The position numbers and the translations under genes are program-made. This document shows, in pieces, positions 1 to 9,952 of a stretch of DNA of 64,000 nt. The notes below the pieces were generated by a model. That model ran no database searches. It was not told where the DNA came from and was given only the letters and a program-made list of their open reading frames with translations. The number at the start of each line of letters is the position of its first letter. Positions within the stretch are counted from its first letter, which is position 1. The DNA is from Guyparkeria hydrothermalis (GTDB lineage: Bacteria > Pseudomonadota > Gammaproteobacteria > Halothiobacillales > Halothiobacillaceae). The stretch spans positions 1 through 64,000 of the forward strand of contig NZ_JAJSEE010000006.1 of NCBI RefSeq assembly GCF_023555375.1, in the 5' to 3' direction.

Positions 1-84
1 CGTCTGGCCGCGGTCGGATCCGACAGGCATGGCCTTGATGACCCCGGGATGGGTATAGTCCGGGTTTCCCCTTGAGGAGCGACG

Positions 85-969
85 ATGGACGATTTTCGCA
101 CCTGGCACTGGCTTGAGACGGTGATCGAGCTCGGCGGCTTGAAGCCCGCCTCCGAGCGGCTGCATCGCACCCCATCGACCATCAGTCACGCCATCAAGCA
201 GCTCGAGCGCCGCATCGGGGTCACCCTGGTCGAAACCCGTGCCCGGCGCATCCAGCTGACCGAGGCCGGTTCGATCCTGCTCGAGCACATGCGCCCGCTG
301 ATCCGTGAACTCGAGGGCGTGCGGGGGGTGATCGAACAGTTCCGCGATACCGGCGCCTCGGTCATGCGACTGGCCGTCGACCAGGTGTTCCCGCACGACC
401 GCCTTATCGCGGCGATGGAAACCTTCTCCACCGAGTATCCGCACACGCGGATCGAGTTGTTCGAAACGGTGCTGGGCGGGGGACCGGCGATGTTTCGCGA
501 CGGGGAAGTGGGCGTCTACCTGGGGCTTGAACCCGTCGGTGATCACACGGGGGTGCAGGTGGGGCGAGTGCGATTCGTGCCCTGTGTCGGCCCGAATCAT
601 CCTCTGGCGGAGATGGCCGCCGAGTTGCCCGATGACGAACGGCTCTCCGAGGGCCAGTTGCGGCAGCACCGACAGGTCGTCCTGCGCGATTCGCACCCGG
701 AACGCAGCGCCAACGCCGGCTGGCTGGGCGCCGCGCAACGCATCACCGTCGATCACCTGCACACGGCGGTGGAATTGATGCGCTCGGGACTGGGCTTCGG
801 CTGGCTTCCCGAGCACGAGGTCCGGACCGAAACGGATCTCGAGGTGCTGCCGGTCGACGACGGCCTGTGCCCCGAGGCCGCACTGATGCTCTATCGGCAA
901 CGCGACCTGATGGCGAGCCCGGCGCACCAGTGCATGATGGAATCCCTGGTCGATTCGGTCTCGAGGTAG
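85..969 (+). CDS. LysR-family transcriptional regulator
   Basis: This is a 294-residue LysR-type regulator. Residues 1-62 form the winged helix-turn-helix, with the characteristic stretch ASERLHRTPSTISHAIKQLE. The rest is an effector-binding domain of normal family length. The ATG is preceded by GAGGAG at 74-79, which fixes the start. The gene faces the suf operon tail convergently, with only 14 bases between the two stop codons. Its effector and targets cannot be deduced. LysR regulators often act on a divergent neighbour, and that neighbour would lie off the left edge of the window. Family assignment is secure; function is unknown. Confidence 0.9.
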   Translation: MDDFRTWHWLETVIELGGLKPASERLHRTPSTISHAIKQLERRIGVTLVETRARRIQLTEAGSILLEHMRPLIRELEGVRGVIEQFRDTGASVMRLAVDQVFPHDRLIAAMETFSTEYPHTRIELFETVLGGGPAMFRDGEVGVYLGLEPVGDHTGVQVGRVRFVPCVGPNHPLAEMAAELPDDERLSEGQLRQHRQVVLRDSHPERSANAGWLGAAQRITVDHLHTAVELMRSGLGFGWLPEHEVRTETDLEVLPVDDGLCPEAALMLYRQRDLMASPAHQCMMESLVDSVSR

Positions 970-982
970 GCTGTCCCGGGAA

Positions 983-1414
983 TCAGGCGGCCGCGCGTTC
1001 GGCGGCGAGCTGGCGAATCTTCTCGATCATGTTGGACAGGCCCGTGGCCCGGTTGGCCGAGAGGTGCGCCGACAGACCGAGCTCGTCGATGAACGCCCCG
1101 TCGGTCGCGAGGATCTCATCGGCCGTGCGACCGGAATAGACGCGAAACAGCAGCGCGATCAGGCCATTGACGATCATCGCGTCACTGGTGCCGCGCAAGT
1201 CGAGGCGGTCGCCATCCCATTCGTAATCGAACCACACCTGCGACTGACAGCCATGGAACTTGTGCGCCTCGTCCTGCTTTTCGCACGGAAACGCGGGCAT
1301 CTGCTTGCCCATGTCCATGATGTACTGGTAGCGCTCGGTCCAGTCGCCGAGAAAGGCGAATTCGTCCTTGAGCGCCTGGATCTCGGCGTCGATGCTGGGC
1401 GCCTGATCGGCCAT
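983..1414 (-). CDS. sufE: Cysteine desulfuration protein SufE
   Basis: SufE accepts persulfide sulfur from SufS and passes it to the SufBCD scaffold for Fe-S cluster assembly in the cytoplasm. The protein is 143 residues, the usual size. The acceptor cysteine lies in the motif FHGCQSQVWF near residue 57. The ATG at 1414 was chosen because AGGAGG stands just upstream, although the reading frame stays open further. It is the last gene of the leftward suf operon, 14 bases after sufA. Confidence 0.93.
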   Translation of the reverse strand: MADQAPSIDAEIQALKDEFAFLGDWTERYQYIMDMGKQMPAFPCEKQDEAHKFHGCQSQVWFDYEWDGDRLDLRGTSDAMIVNGLIALLFRVYSGRTADEILATDGAFIDELGLSAHLSANRATGLSNMIEKIRQLAAERAAA

Positions 1415-1428
1415 GGGTAGCCTCCTGG

Positions 1429-1875
1429 TCAGTCGGTTTCGCGGACGGTGAAGCTCTCGCCGCAGCCGCAGCTGTCCTCGACGTTGGGGTTGTTCACGTG
1501 GAGCATGCGCGTCAGGCCGTCGACCACGTAGTCGAGTTCCGAGCCACGGATGGCATCGAGGCTCTGCGGGTCGGTGATGATCGGTATGCCGTCGCAATCG
1601 AACCACAGATCGTCATCGGCGACGTCGCGTGCCACGTCCATCACGTAGGCGAATCCGGAGCAGCCGGATTTCTTGATGCCCAGCCGCAGCCCCAGCGCCG
1701 TCGGATCGTCGGCGAACGTGCGCTCGAGGTGCTTGCGTGCCGCCTCGGTCATGGTCAGCCGCTGGCCCTCGGGCAGGGCAACGGCGCGTTGGCGGGCGGC
1801 CTCGATCGCCGCCGGGTCGACCGGGCTGACGGGCGTGTTGGAAACGGGTTGTGCGCTGTGCGTCTGAGCGGTCAT
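1429..1875 (-). CDS. sufA: A-type Fe-S carrier, SufA/IscA family
   Basis: This is a 148-residue HesB/IscA-type carrier that receives or transfers Fe-S clusters. The three conserved cysteines are present: one in KKSGCSGFAY and two in the C-terminal DSCGCGESF. An N-terminal extension of about 40 residues, rich in Ala, Pro and Thr, precedes the domain and is longer than in E. coli SufA. The ATG at 1875 has GGAGG upstream. The gene sits between the Rieske ferredoxin gene and sufE in the same operon. SufA rather than IscA is inferred from the operon. Confidence 0.92.
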   Translation of the reverse strand: MTAQTHSAQPVSNTPVSPVDPAAIEAARQRAVALPEGQRLTMTEAARKHLERTFADDPTALGLRLGIKKSGCSGFAYVMDVARDVADDDLWFDCDGIPIITDPQSLDAIRGSELDYVVDGLTRMLHVNNPNVEDSCGCGESFTVRETD

Positions 1876-1889
1876 GGACCACCTCCAGT

Positions 1890-2228
1890 TCAGCTGTCGC
1901 GCGGCGTCTTGGCGACAAAAATGGTGTCGTTTTCGACTCGAACATCGTAACAGTCGATCGGCTCGTAGGCCGGGGCCGAGAGTGCCTCGCCGTCCCGCAG
2001 GCAGAACTCGGCGTTGTGCCAAGGGCAGGTGATGATGTCCCCGTCCAGCGGGCCCTCGGAGATCGGCAGTTCCTGGTGGCTGCATTCGTCGGCCACGGCC
2101 AGGATCACGCCATCGGCGTTGACCACGAGGATGTCGACGTCCGGGCCTTCCACCACGCGGCGCTCGCCGGGAGCCAGCTCGCGCTGCTCACAGACCCGGA
2201 TCCAGTTGTCGTCCATCGATTCACTCAC
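1890..2228 (-). CDS. Rieske-type [2Fe-2S] ferredoxin in the suf operon
   Basis: This small soluble Rieske protein of up to 112 residues resembles the ferredoxin components of dioxygenases and NirD. The paired cluster-binding motifs are visible as ECSHQE and, 16 residues on, CPWHNAEF, so both Cys-X-His and Cys-X-X-His ligands are intact. There is no membrane segment. The frame opens with a GTG at 2228; an ATG at 2216 is an alternative start. It lies between sufT and sufA with short gaps, so it is probably co-transcribed. A role as electron donor or cluster target in Fe-S assembly is inference only. Confidence 0.88.
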   Translation of the reverse strand: MSESMDDNWIRVCEQRELAPGERRVVEGPDVDILVVNADGVILAVADECSHQELPISEGPLDGDIITCPWHNAEFCLRDGEALSAPAYEPIDCYDVRVENDTIFVAKTPRDS

Positions 2229-2280
2229 GGTTCGGCTCTCAAGGGTTTGATTTTTCTTCGGTCGGTTCGTTCCGGTTCGG

Positions 2281-2826
2281 TCAGAACATGCCCGTGGCGA
2301 GTTTCGCCTCGTCGGACATCATCTCGCGGCTCCAGGGCGGGTCGAAGACCAGTTCCACCGCCGCTTCCTCGATGGTGGGGATCTCCATGATCCGCTGGTG
2401 GGCATCCGAGGCGATCACGCCACCCATGCCGCAGCCGGGGGCCGTCAGCGTCATGTCCACCTCGACGCGCCGACCGGAGACGGGCAGGGATTCGACCTTC
2501 ACCTTGTAGACGAGCCCGAGGTCGACGATGTTGATCGGGATCTCGGGGTCGAACACGCCGCGCAGTTGATCCCAGACCATCTTCTCGACCTCCTCGTCGG
2601 AGGCGTTTTCCGGCAACTCGGGCTGCGGGGGCGGCTCCTTGCCCAGTGCGTCGGCATCCTTGCCCTCGACCCGGAGCAGATGGCCGCGTGCCTTGATGGT
2701 GAAGCTGCCGCCCAGGGCCTGCATCAGCTCGACGGGCGTGTCCTTGGAGGCAAGTACCTTCTGGCCCGAAGGGACCATGGTGCAGACCACGTCCCGGGCC
2801 AGGCGAATGCGTTCCATCGGTTCCAC
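2281..2826 (-). CDS. sufT: Fe-S assembly protein SufT (DUF59/MIP18 family)
   Basis: SufT is a 181-residue member of the MIP18/DUF59 family, associated with Fe-S protein maturation. An N-terminal beta-rich segment of about 85 residues is followed by the DUF59 core, with the typical GVFDPEIPINIVDLGLVY and LTAPGCGMGG motifs. The GTG at 2826 has a GGGAG ribosome site at suitable distance; an ATG three codons later is possible. It lies 16 bases after sufS. The biochemical step is not settled for the family, but the operon position supports a role in cluster assembly or carrier maturation. Confidence 0.9.
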   Translation of the reverse strand: MEPMERIRLARDVVCTMVPSGQKVLASKDTPVELMQALGGSFTIKARGHLLRVEGKDADALGKEPPPQPELPENASDEEVEKMVWDQLRGVFDPEIPINIVDLGLVYKVKVESLPVSGRRVEVDMTLTAPGCGMGGVIASDAHQRIMEIPTIEEAAVELVFDPPWSREMMSDEAKLATGMF

Positions 2827-2842
2827 GGTTGGTTCTCCCGGT

Positions 2843-4084
2843 TCAGACGAGCATGTCGCGCACGCGGGCGACCGCGGCGACGAACTGGTCGATCTCGTCG
2901 AGTGTGTTGTAGAAGGCCGCCGAGGCGCGCGCGGTCCCCGCCGGTGCCTCGACGCATTGCATCAGCGGCATGGCGCAGTGATGGCCGGTGCGCACGGCAA
3001 TACCCATCGAATCGAGCAGGGTGCCGATATCGTGCGGGTGGGCACCATCGATCAGGAACGAGACCACCGGCACCTTGTGCGCCGCCTGGCCAACGAGGCG
3101 CAGGCCGGGGATCTCGGCGAGTCCCTCGGTCATCCGCTGGAGCAGGGCGGCCTCGTGGCGCTCGATCGCAAGCCAGTCGAGCCCATCGGCCCATTCGAGG
3201 GCCGCGCCGAAGCCGATCGCGCCCTCGATATTGGGCGTCCCGGCCTCGAACTTCGACGGCGGCGGGGCGAAGCGTACGCCGTCGAAGCGGACCTCCTCGA
3301 TCATGTCACCACCACCCAGGAACGGCGGCAGGCGATCGAGCCAGTCCCCGCGGGCGTACAGGGCGCCGACCCCACTGGGGCCGAAGACCTTGTGGCTCGA
3401 ACAGGCGTAGAAGTTGCAGCCCAGCGCCTGCACGTCGACCGGCCCGTGCGGCAGGCCCTGCGCGCCGTCGACCAGCACGGGGATGCCGTGTGCCTGGGCG
3501 GTCTCGGCGATGCGGGCGACCGGATTGACCGTGCCCAGCGCGTTGGAGACATGGTTGACCGCAATCAGCCGCGTCTTGTCCGTGATCAGGCCGGGCAGGG
3601 CGTCGAGCTCGAGATCGCCCCGGTCGTTGACCGGAATGGTGCGAATCACGATGCCCTTGCGCTGACCGACCATCAGCCAGGGCACGATGTTCGCGTGGTG
3701 CTCGAGTTCGCTCAGGATCACCTCGTCGCCCGCCTGCCAGTCATCCGACAGCGAGTGGGCCAGGAGGTTGATCGCCTCGGTCACGCCACGCACGAACACG
3801 ATTTCGCGCTCGCTCTCGGCATTGAGCGACCGGGCGATCCGGGCACGGGCGTTCTCGAACCGTTCGCTGGCTCGGGCGGAGAGCGTGTGCACGCCACGGT
3901 GGATATTGGCGTTGTCGCGCTCGTAGAACTCGCGGATGGTGTCGATCACCACCTGCGGCTTCTGCGTGGTGGCCGCGTTGTCGAGGTAGACCAGCGGCTT
4001 GCCGTGCACCTGCTGGTCGAGCGCCGGGAACTGGGCCCGGATCGACTCGACGTCGAACGGCTGGGTGCGACCGTCGTCCGTCAT
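2843..4084 (-). CDS. sufS: Cysteine desulfurase SufS
   Basis: This PLP-dependent group II cysteine desulfurase, 413 residues, releases sulfur from L-cysteine to SufE. The PLP lysine is in SSHKVFGPSG. The catalytic cysteine is in the short RTGHHCAMPLM loop typical of the SufS/CsdA class. The ATG at 4084 overlaps the sufD stop codon (TGATG), indicating translational coupling; a GTG immediately upstream is also possible. It is placed between sufD and sufT in the operon. Confidence 0.95.
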   Translation of the reverse strand: MTDDGRTQPFDVESIRAQFPALDQQVHGKPLVYLDNAATTQKPQVVIDTIREFYERDNANIHRGVHTLSARASERFENARARIARSLNAESEREIVFVRGVTEAINLLAHSLSDDWQAGDEVILSELEHHANIVPWLMVGQRKGIVIRTIPVNDRGDLELDALPGLITDKTRLIAVNHVSNALGTVNPVARIAETAQAHGIPVLVDGAQGLPHGPVDVQALGCNFYACSSHKVFGPSGVGALYARGDWLDRLPPFLGGGDMIEEVRFDGVRFAPPPSKFEAGTPNIEGAIGFGAALEWADGLDWLAIERHEAALLQRMTEGLAEIPGLRLVGQAAHKVPVVSFLIDGAHPHDIGTLLDSMGIAVRTGHHCAMPLMQCVEAPAGTARASAAFYNTLDEIDQFVAAVARVRDMLV

Positions 4085-5378
4085 CACTCGGTCTCGTGGC
4101 CGGCGAGGTCCTGCTCGCCCAGGCGCTCTTCGAGGCGGATGCTCAGCCAGTCACGCAGCTCGACCAGCGGGATCTCGTCGATCACCTCCTGGGCAAAGCC
4201 GGCGATCAACAGGCCACGCGCCTCGGCCAGCGGCACGCCGCGCGTGCGCAGGTAGAACAGGGCTTCCTGGTCCAGCCGGCCGATGGTGGCGCCGTGCGAG
4301 CAACTGACGTCGTCGGCGTAGATCTCGAGCTCGGGCTTGGCGTCGATCTCCGCGTTGTCCGACAGGATCAGGTTGTTGCTCGACTGGTACGCCTCGATCC
4401 GCTGGGCGTCTTCCTCGATCAGGATGCGACCCTTGAAGATGCCGCGACCGGCGTCGTCGGCGATGGTGCGGTAGTGCTCGTTGCTGGTGGTGTCGGCGGC
4501 CGCGTGCGTGATGCGGGTGTGAGTATCCAGCACCTGCTTGCCGCGCGGCATCATCAGCCCGATCAGGTCGGTGTGCGCGCCGGAACCGCCGACATGGATG
4601 TCGTACTCGCGGCGAATCATCTGCCCGCCGAGCTGGACGTTGTAGCTGTGATAGCGGGCGTCGCGCTCGAGCGAGGCAAAGCTGCGCTCGGTCGCCAGAC
4701 GCGAGGCACCGTCCAGGCCCAGGGCGATGTGCGTCAACGCGGCGTTGGCCGCGATGGTCGAGACGATCACGCTGTTGCGCCAGGCCGGCTGATCGCCGAC
4801 GGTCTCGATGTGCTCGACCACCGTGGCCTTGGCGCTCTGGCCGAGGCGGACCAGCACGCGCGGATGGCTCATGACCGATTCGGTGGCGCCGTCGAGCCAC
4901 TCGATCACGATCGGGCGCTCGATGGTGGCGTTGGCCGCGACGTCGATCACGACGCCCTCGCGGGCCATGGCCGTGTTCAGGGTGACCAGCGCGTCGTTGG
5001 GGTTCTCCACGCTCGGGGCCGGCTTGGGCGAGAAGGCCGCCTGACGGGTCGCTTCGTCGGCATCCGCCAGGGCGGTCAGGGTCAGGCCCTCGGGCGCGTC
5101 GTTCGGCACGCCCTGGAACACGCCGTCGATGAAGCGCAGGCGCAGCGGGTTGTCGAGCGGCAGGCGGATGGCCGGCTCGATGTCGGCACCGACGCCGGCC
5201 GGGGCGCTGAAGTTGCCGCGCTGGATCGCGCGGATGTTGGTCCAGCGCCATTCCTCGTCACGCAGGCCGGGCAGGCCGAGCGTCTCGACCTGCTCGCGCG
5301 CGGTGCGGGCGATGGTTGCCGGGGCCGCCGCCGTCTGCGGCAAGGCCGTCTTGAGCCAATCGGGAAGCCCTTGGCGCA

Positions 5379-5379
<1 letters not shown>
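4084..5379 (-). CDS. sufD: Fe-S assembly scaffold protein SufD
   Basis: SufD, 431 residues, forms the SufBC2D scaffold complex with SufB and SufC. The C-terminal half carries the conserved beta-helix core, with motifs such as SCSHGATIGRLD and FYLRTRG shared with SufB. The start overlaps the sufC stop in the same TGATG arrangement seen at the sufD-sufS junction, so sufC, sufD and sufS appear translationally coupled. The N-terminal helical segment is of normal length. Confidence 0.94.
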
Positions 5380-6134
<755 letters not shown>

Positions 6135-6195
6135 GTTGATAAGCCTCAATAGATTGTTCGGGTAACCGGTTGGTAATTCGTCGCGTTGCCGCGGG

Positions 6196-7668
6196 TCAGC
6201 CCACGGAGCCTTCGAGCGACACGGCCAGCAGGGCCTGCGCCTCGACGGCGAATTCCATCGGCAGTTCGTTGAATACGTCCTTGCAGAAGCCGCTGACCAC
6301 CATGTTCATCGCGTCTTCCTCGGACAGCCCGCGCGAGCGCAGGTAGAACATCTGGTCGTCGCTCACCTTGGAGGTGGTCGCCTCGTGCTCGACCTGCGCG
6401 CTGGCGTTCTTCGCCTCGATGTACGGGAAGGTGTGCGCGCCGCAGCGATCGCCGATCAGCAGCGAATCGCACTGGGTGAAGTTGCGCGCGTCCGTCGCGG
6501 TCTTGCCGATGTGCACCAGCCCGCGGTAGGCGTTCTCCGCGCGGCCGGCGGAAATGCCCTTGGAGACGATCGTCGACCGGGTGCGCTTTCCCAGATGGAT
6601 CATCTTGGTGCCCGAGTCGATCTGCTGGTAGTTGTTGCCCACCGCGACCGAGTAGAACTCGCCGACCGAGTCGTCGCCCTTCAGCACGCAGCTCGGGTAC
6701 TTCCAGGTAATCGCCGAGCCGGCCTCGACCTGTGTCCAGGTGATCTTGGAGCGATCGCCACGGCACTCGCCACGCTTGGTGACGAAGTTGTAGATGCCGC
6801 CACGGCCTTCCTCGTCGCCCGGGTACCAGTTCTGGACGGTGGAGTACTTGATCTCGGCATCGTCGAGTGCGACCAGCTCGACCACGGCCGCGTGCAGCTG
6901 GTTCTCGTCGCGTTGCGGGGCCGTGCAACCCTCGAGGTAGCTGACCGAGGCGCCTTCCTCGGCGATGATCAGCGTGCGCTCGAACTGGCCGGTGTTCTTC
7001 GCGTTGATGCGGAAGTAGGTGGACAGCTCCATCGGGCATTTGACGCCCTTGGGGACGTAGACGAACGACCCGTCGGAGAACACCGCCGAGTTCAGGGCGG
7101 CGAAGAAGTTGTCGCCCTGCGGCACGACGGTGCCGAGGTACTGCTTGACCAGCTCGGGATGGTTCTCGACCGCCTCGGAGAACGAGCAGAAGATCACGCC
7201 GGCCTCGGCGAGCTTCTCCTTGAACGTGGTGGTGACCGAGACCGAATCGAACACGGCGTCGACCGCCACGTTCGCGCCCTTGACGCCGGCGAGTGCGGCC
7301 CGCTCATGCAGCGGGATGCCGAGCTTCTCGTAGGTCTCCAGGAGCTTCGGGTCGACGTCGTCGAGCGACTCGGGCGCCTCGGCGTCGAGCTCTTCCTGGC
7401 TCTTGGGCGCGGCGTAGTAGGACAGTGCCTGGTAGTCGATCTTCGGGTAGTGGACGTGGGCCCACTCCGGCTCGGTCATCTTCTTCCACTGGCGGAACGC
7501 CGACAGGCGCCACTCAAGCATGAACTCCGGCTCGTTCTTCTTGGCCGAGATCATGCGCACCACGTCCTCATCGAGGCCGGGTGGGATGATTTCCTGCTCG
7601 ATGTCGGTCGTGAAACCGTACTTGTACTCGCGCTTGACGAGTTGTTCGAGTTCCTGTGTTTCGGTCAT
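6196..7668 (-). CDS. sufB: Fe-S assembly scaffold protein SufB
   Basis: SufB is the main cluster-building subunit of the SufBC2D complex. At 490 residues it is full length. The C-terminal core contains the conserved stretches [10 protein letters not shown] and the cysteine-bearing [12 protein letters not shown]. The ATG at 7668 is preceded by AGGTGA. It is the first structural gene of the operon, only 72 bases after sufR, with no terminator visible between them. Confidence 0.96.
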   Translation of the reverse strand: MTETQELEQLVKREYKYGFTTDIEQEIIPPGLDEDVVRMISAKKNEPEFMLEWRLSAFRQWKKMTEPEWAHVHYPKIDYQALSYYAAPKSQEELDAEAPESLDDVDPKLLETYEKLGIPLHERAALAGVKGANVAVDAVFDSVSVTTTFKEKLAEAGVIFCSFSEAVENHPELVKQYLGTVVPQGDNFFAALNSAVFSDGSFVYVPKGVKCPMELSTYFRINAKNTGQFERTLIIAEEGASVSYLEGCTAPQRDENQLHAAVVELVALDDAEIKYSTVQNWYPGDEEGRGGIYNFVTKRGECRGDRSKITWTQVEAGSAITWKYPSCVLKGDDSVGEFYSVAVGNNYQQIDSGTKMIHLGKRTRSTIVSKGISAGRAENAYRGLVHIGKTATDARNFTQCDSLLIGDRCGAHTFPYIEAKNASAQVEHEATTSKVSDDQMFYLRSRGLSEEDAMNMVVSGFCKDVFNELPMEFAVEAQALLAVSLEGSVG

Positions 7669-7740
7669 GTCGTTGTCACCTGGTCGAAGGCTGGTGGCCG
7701 GGCGGGTGCCCGCCCGGCGGTGTTCGTGTTCTCGATTCGT

Positions 7741-8256
7741 TCAGGACGCGTCTCGACGCGTGCCGGCCTCGGCGTCCTTGAGCTCGCCGCCGCGCGAACG
7801 CTCGTACCAGACCGGCACCTGGGTCGTCGCCTGGCTGCCCACGGGACGCGTCATGTCCGCCAGCGTGGTGGCATCGAGCAGGGCATGCACGCCCCGGTTG
7901 ATCGCCTCCCAGTGGGGTCGGACCGCGCAGTCACCCTGCATCGAGCAGTCGTGGTCCGGTCGAAAGCAGTCGGTCATCGCGATCGGGCCGTCGATGGCCT
8001 CGATGATCTCGGCCAGCGTGATCTCGGCGGCCGGACGGGCCAGAAAGTACCCGCCGCTGCGGCCCTGGCGCGACTGCACGATCCCCTCGCCATTGAGCAG
8101 TTTCAACAGCTTGCCGACCGTCGGCATGTTGATGCCGGTGCGCTCGGCCAGGGCGCGGGCATTGGCGCGCTGCTCGCTCGGCTTTCCGCGCGGATCGCCG
8201 GCGAGTGCCGTCAACAGCACGATCGCGTAATCGCTCAGTCGGCTGATTTTCAACAT
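7741..8256 (-). CDS. sufR: SUF system Rrf2-family regulator
   Basis: This 171-residue Rrf2-type regulator matches the gammaproteobacterial SUF regulator family. An N-terminal winged helix (MLKISRLSDYAIVLLTALA) is followed by three cysteines in CFRPDHDCSMQGDC that would ligate an Fe-S cluster, as in IscR. Such proteins sense cluster status and control the suf genes, commonly by autorepression. The ATG at 8256 is chosen over an upstream start because GGAGGC precedes it and the family begins here. It leads the suf operon. Confidence 0.93.
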   Translation of the reverse strand: MLKISRLSDYAIVLLTALAGDPRGKPSEQRANARALAERTGINMPTVGKLLKLLNGEGIVQSRQGRSGGYFLARPAAEITLAEIIEAIDGPIAMTDCFRPDHDCSMQGDCAVRPHWEAINRGVHALLDATTLADMTRPVGSQATTQVPVWYERSRGGELKDAEAGTRRDAS

Positions 8257-8357
8257 GCCTGCCTCCGCGGATGGCGGTCCGGTGGCCCGGTTGCCGGACC
8301 GGTCTGCCAACTCGAAAGTGGTCGACCACGCCCACGGCACCGGGAATAAGTGGCTTA

Positions 8358-8386
8358 AAAGTACTAAACCGGTACGGTTTTTTCAA
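8358..8386 (-). promoter_or_regulatory. Predicted sigma70 promoter of the suf operon
   Basis: On the minus strand there is a -35 box TTGAAA (8381-8386), a 17-bp spacer and a -10 box TACTTT (8358-8363), about 100 bases upstream of the sufR start. It is the best promoter-like sequence in the divergent region between sufR and miaB and stands in an AT-richer patch. Confidence 0.6.
8366..8380. promoter_or_regulatory. Palindrome in the suf promoter spacer, candidate SufR operator
   Basis: A perfect inverted repeat AAACCG-TAC-CGGTTT (minus-strand reading) fills most of the spacer between the -35 and -10 boxes. A dimeric Rrf2 protein bound here would block RNA polymerase, which fits autorepression by SufR. 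Assignment to SufR is inferred from position; no experimental consensus is being matched. Confidence 0.5.
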
Positions 8387-8530
8387 GCATAACGACCGCT
8401 CACGGAGTCCGGGTGTCGACACACACGGGCAGAAGGGGGTAAACCCTTGTCCCCACTTCGGTTTGGCGGCGTTTTCTGCTATCTTTCATCCCCTTTTTTC
8501 GACAGCCGGAATGACGAGGAATTCGTTCAC

Positions 8531-9952
8531 GTGACGACGACAGCCACCCACCAGACATCCGTGCCCACCGATGGCGCCGGCAAGCGGCTCTTCATCAAGA
8601 CCTGGGGTTGCCAGATGAACGAGTACGATTCGGCGAAGATGGCCGACGTGCTCGGCGTGTCGCGCGGGTTCCATCCGGTGAGTGACCCGGCCGAGGCCGA
8701 CGTGATCCTGCTCAACACCTGCTCGATCCGCGAGAAGGCGCAGGAAAAGGTGTTTTCCCAGCTCGGCCAGTGGCGTCCGCTCAAAGAAAAGAACCCCGAC
8801 CTGATCATCGGCGTCGGCGGATGCGTCGCGAGCCAGGAAGGCGAGGCGATCCGTGACCGCGCCCCGTACGTCGACATCGTCTTCGGCCCGCAGACCCTTC
8901 ACCGCTTGCCCGAGATGGTCGCGGTGGTGGAGGCCGAGCGCACGCCGGTGGTCGACATCTCCTTCCCTGAGATCGAGAAGTTCGACAACCTGCCGGACCC
9001 ACGCGCCGACGGCCCGGTGGCCTTCGTCTCGATCATGGAAGGCTGCTCGAAGTACTGCACCTTCTGCGTGGTGCCCTACACCCGGGGCGAGGAGATCTCG
9101 CGCCCGTTCGACGACGTCGTGGCCGAGGTGGCCGATCTGGCCGAGCAGGGCGTGCGCGAGGTGAACCTGCTGGGTCAGAACGTCAACGCCTACCAGGGGC
9201 CGATGCACGACGGGCAGATCGCGGACCTCGCTTTGCTGATCGAGGTCATCGCCCAGATCGACGGCATCGACCGCATCCGCTTCACCACCTCGCACCCGGT
9301 CGAGTTCACCGACCGCCTGATCGAGGCCTACCGCAACGTGCCGGAACTGGCGAGCTTCCTGCACCTGCCGGTGCAATCGGGGTCTGACCGCGTGCTGGCG
9401 CTGATGAAGCGCGGCCACATGGCAATGGAATACAAGTCGAAGATCCGCAAGCTGCGCGAGGCGCGCCCGGGCATCTCGATCTCCTCGGACTTCATTGTCG
9501 GCTTCCCCGGCGAGACCGATCACGACTTCGAGCAGACGATGAAGCTGATCGAGGAGATCGGTTTCGACCATTCCTTCTCGTTCATCTACAGCGCGCGGCC
9601 GGGCACGCCGGCCTCCAACCTGCCGGACGACCAGCCCGAGGAGGTCAAGAAGGCCCGCCTCAAGCGCCTACAGTCGCGCATCACTGAGTTCGAGCAGGAG
9701 ATCTCCCAGTCGATGCTCGGCACCACGCAGACCGTACTGGTGCAGGGGCCGTCCAAGAAGGACCCCAACGAGCTGATGGGCAAGACCGAGAACAATCGCA
9801 GCGTGATCTTCCGCGGCCGGCCGGGCCTGGTGGGGCTGTTCGTGGATCTCGAGATCACGCAGGTCAACCCCAACTCGCTGCGTGGCGAGTTCATCGACAT
9901 CCATCCGACCGACCGTGAGCGCGCCAAGGCGCGCAACCTGGTGGCAGCGTAA
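8531..9952 (+). CDS. miaB: tRNA-2-methylthio-N6-dimethylallyladenosine synthase MiaB
   Basis: MiaB is a radical-SAM methylthiotransferase that modifies A37 of tRNAs reading UNN codons. Three domains are seen in order. The UPF0004 domain has cluster cysteines in [19 protein letters not shown] and GGCVAS. The radical-SAM domain has [19 protein letters not shown]-terminal TRAM domain follows. The start is taken as the GTG at 8531, preceded by GAGGA at a 10-base distance, giving 473 residues. The open frame further upstream begins only with TTG and looks like leader. The stop overlaps the phoH start (TAATG). Confidence 0.95.
   Translation: MTTTATHQTSVPTDGAGKRLFIKTWGCQMNEYDSAKMADVLGVSRGFHPVSDPAEADVILLNTCSIREKAQEKVFSQLGQWRPLKEKNPDLIIGVGGCVASQEGEAIRDRAPYVDIVFGPQTLHRLPEMVAVVEAERTPVVDISFPEIEKFDNLPDPRADGPVAFVSIMEGCSKYCTFCVVPYTRGEEISRPFDDVVAEVADLAEQGVREVNLLGQNVNAYQGPMHDGQIADLALLIEVIAQIDGIDRIRFTTSHPVEFTDRLIEAYRNVPELASFLHLPVQSGSDRVLALMKRGHMAMEYKSKIRKLREARPGISISSDFIVGFPGETDHDFEQTMKLIEEIGFDHSFSFIYSARPGTPASNLPDDQPEEVKKARLKRLQSRITEFEQEISQSMLGTTQTVLVQGPSKKDPNELMGKTENNRSVIFRGRPGLVGLFVDLEITQVNPNSLRGEFIDIHPTDRERAKARNLVAA

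Noticed and set aside
1-30. A truncated minus-strand gene start (ATG at 28-30) divergent from the first LysR gene
   Set aside because: Only ten codons are visible (MPVGSDRGQT) and the frame is also open upstream of the ATG, so a gene cannot be supported.
6385-8349. A 654-codon plus-strand frame across sufB and sufR
   Set aside because: It is antisense to two secure suf genes and contains no recognisable motif.
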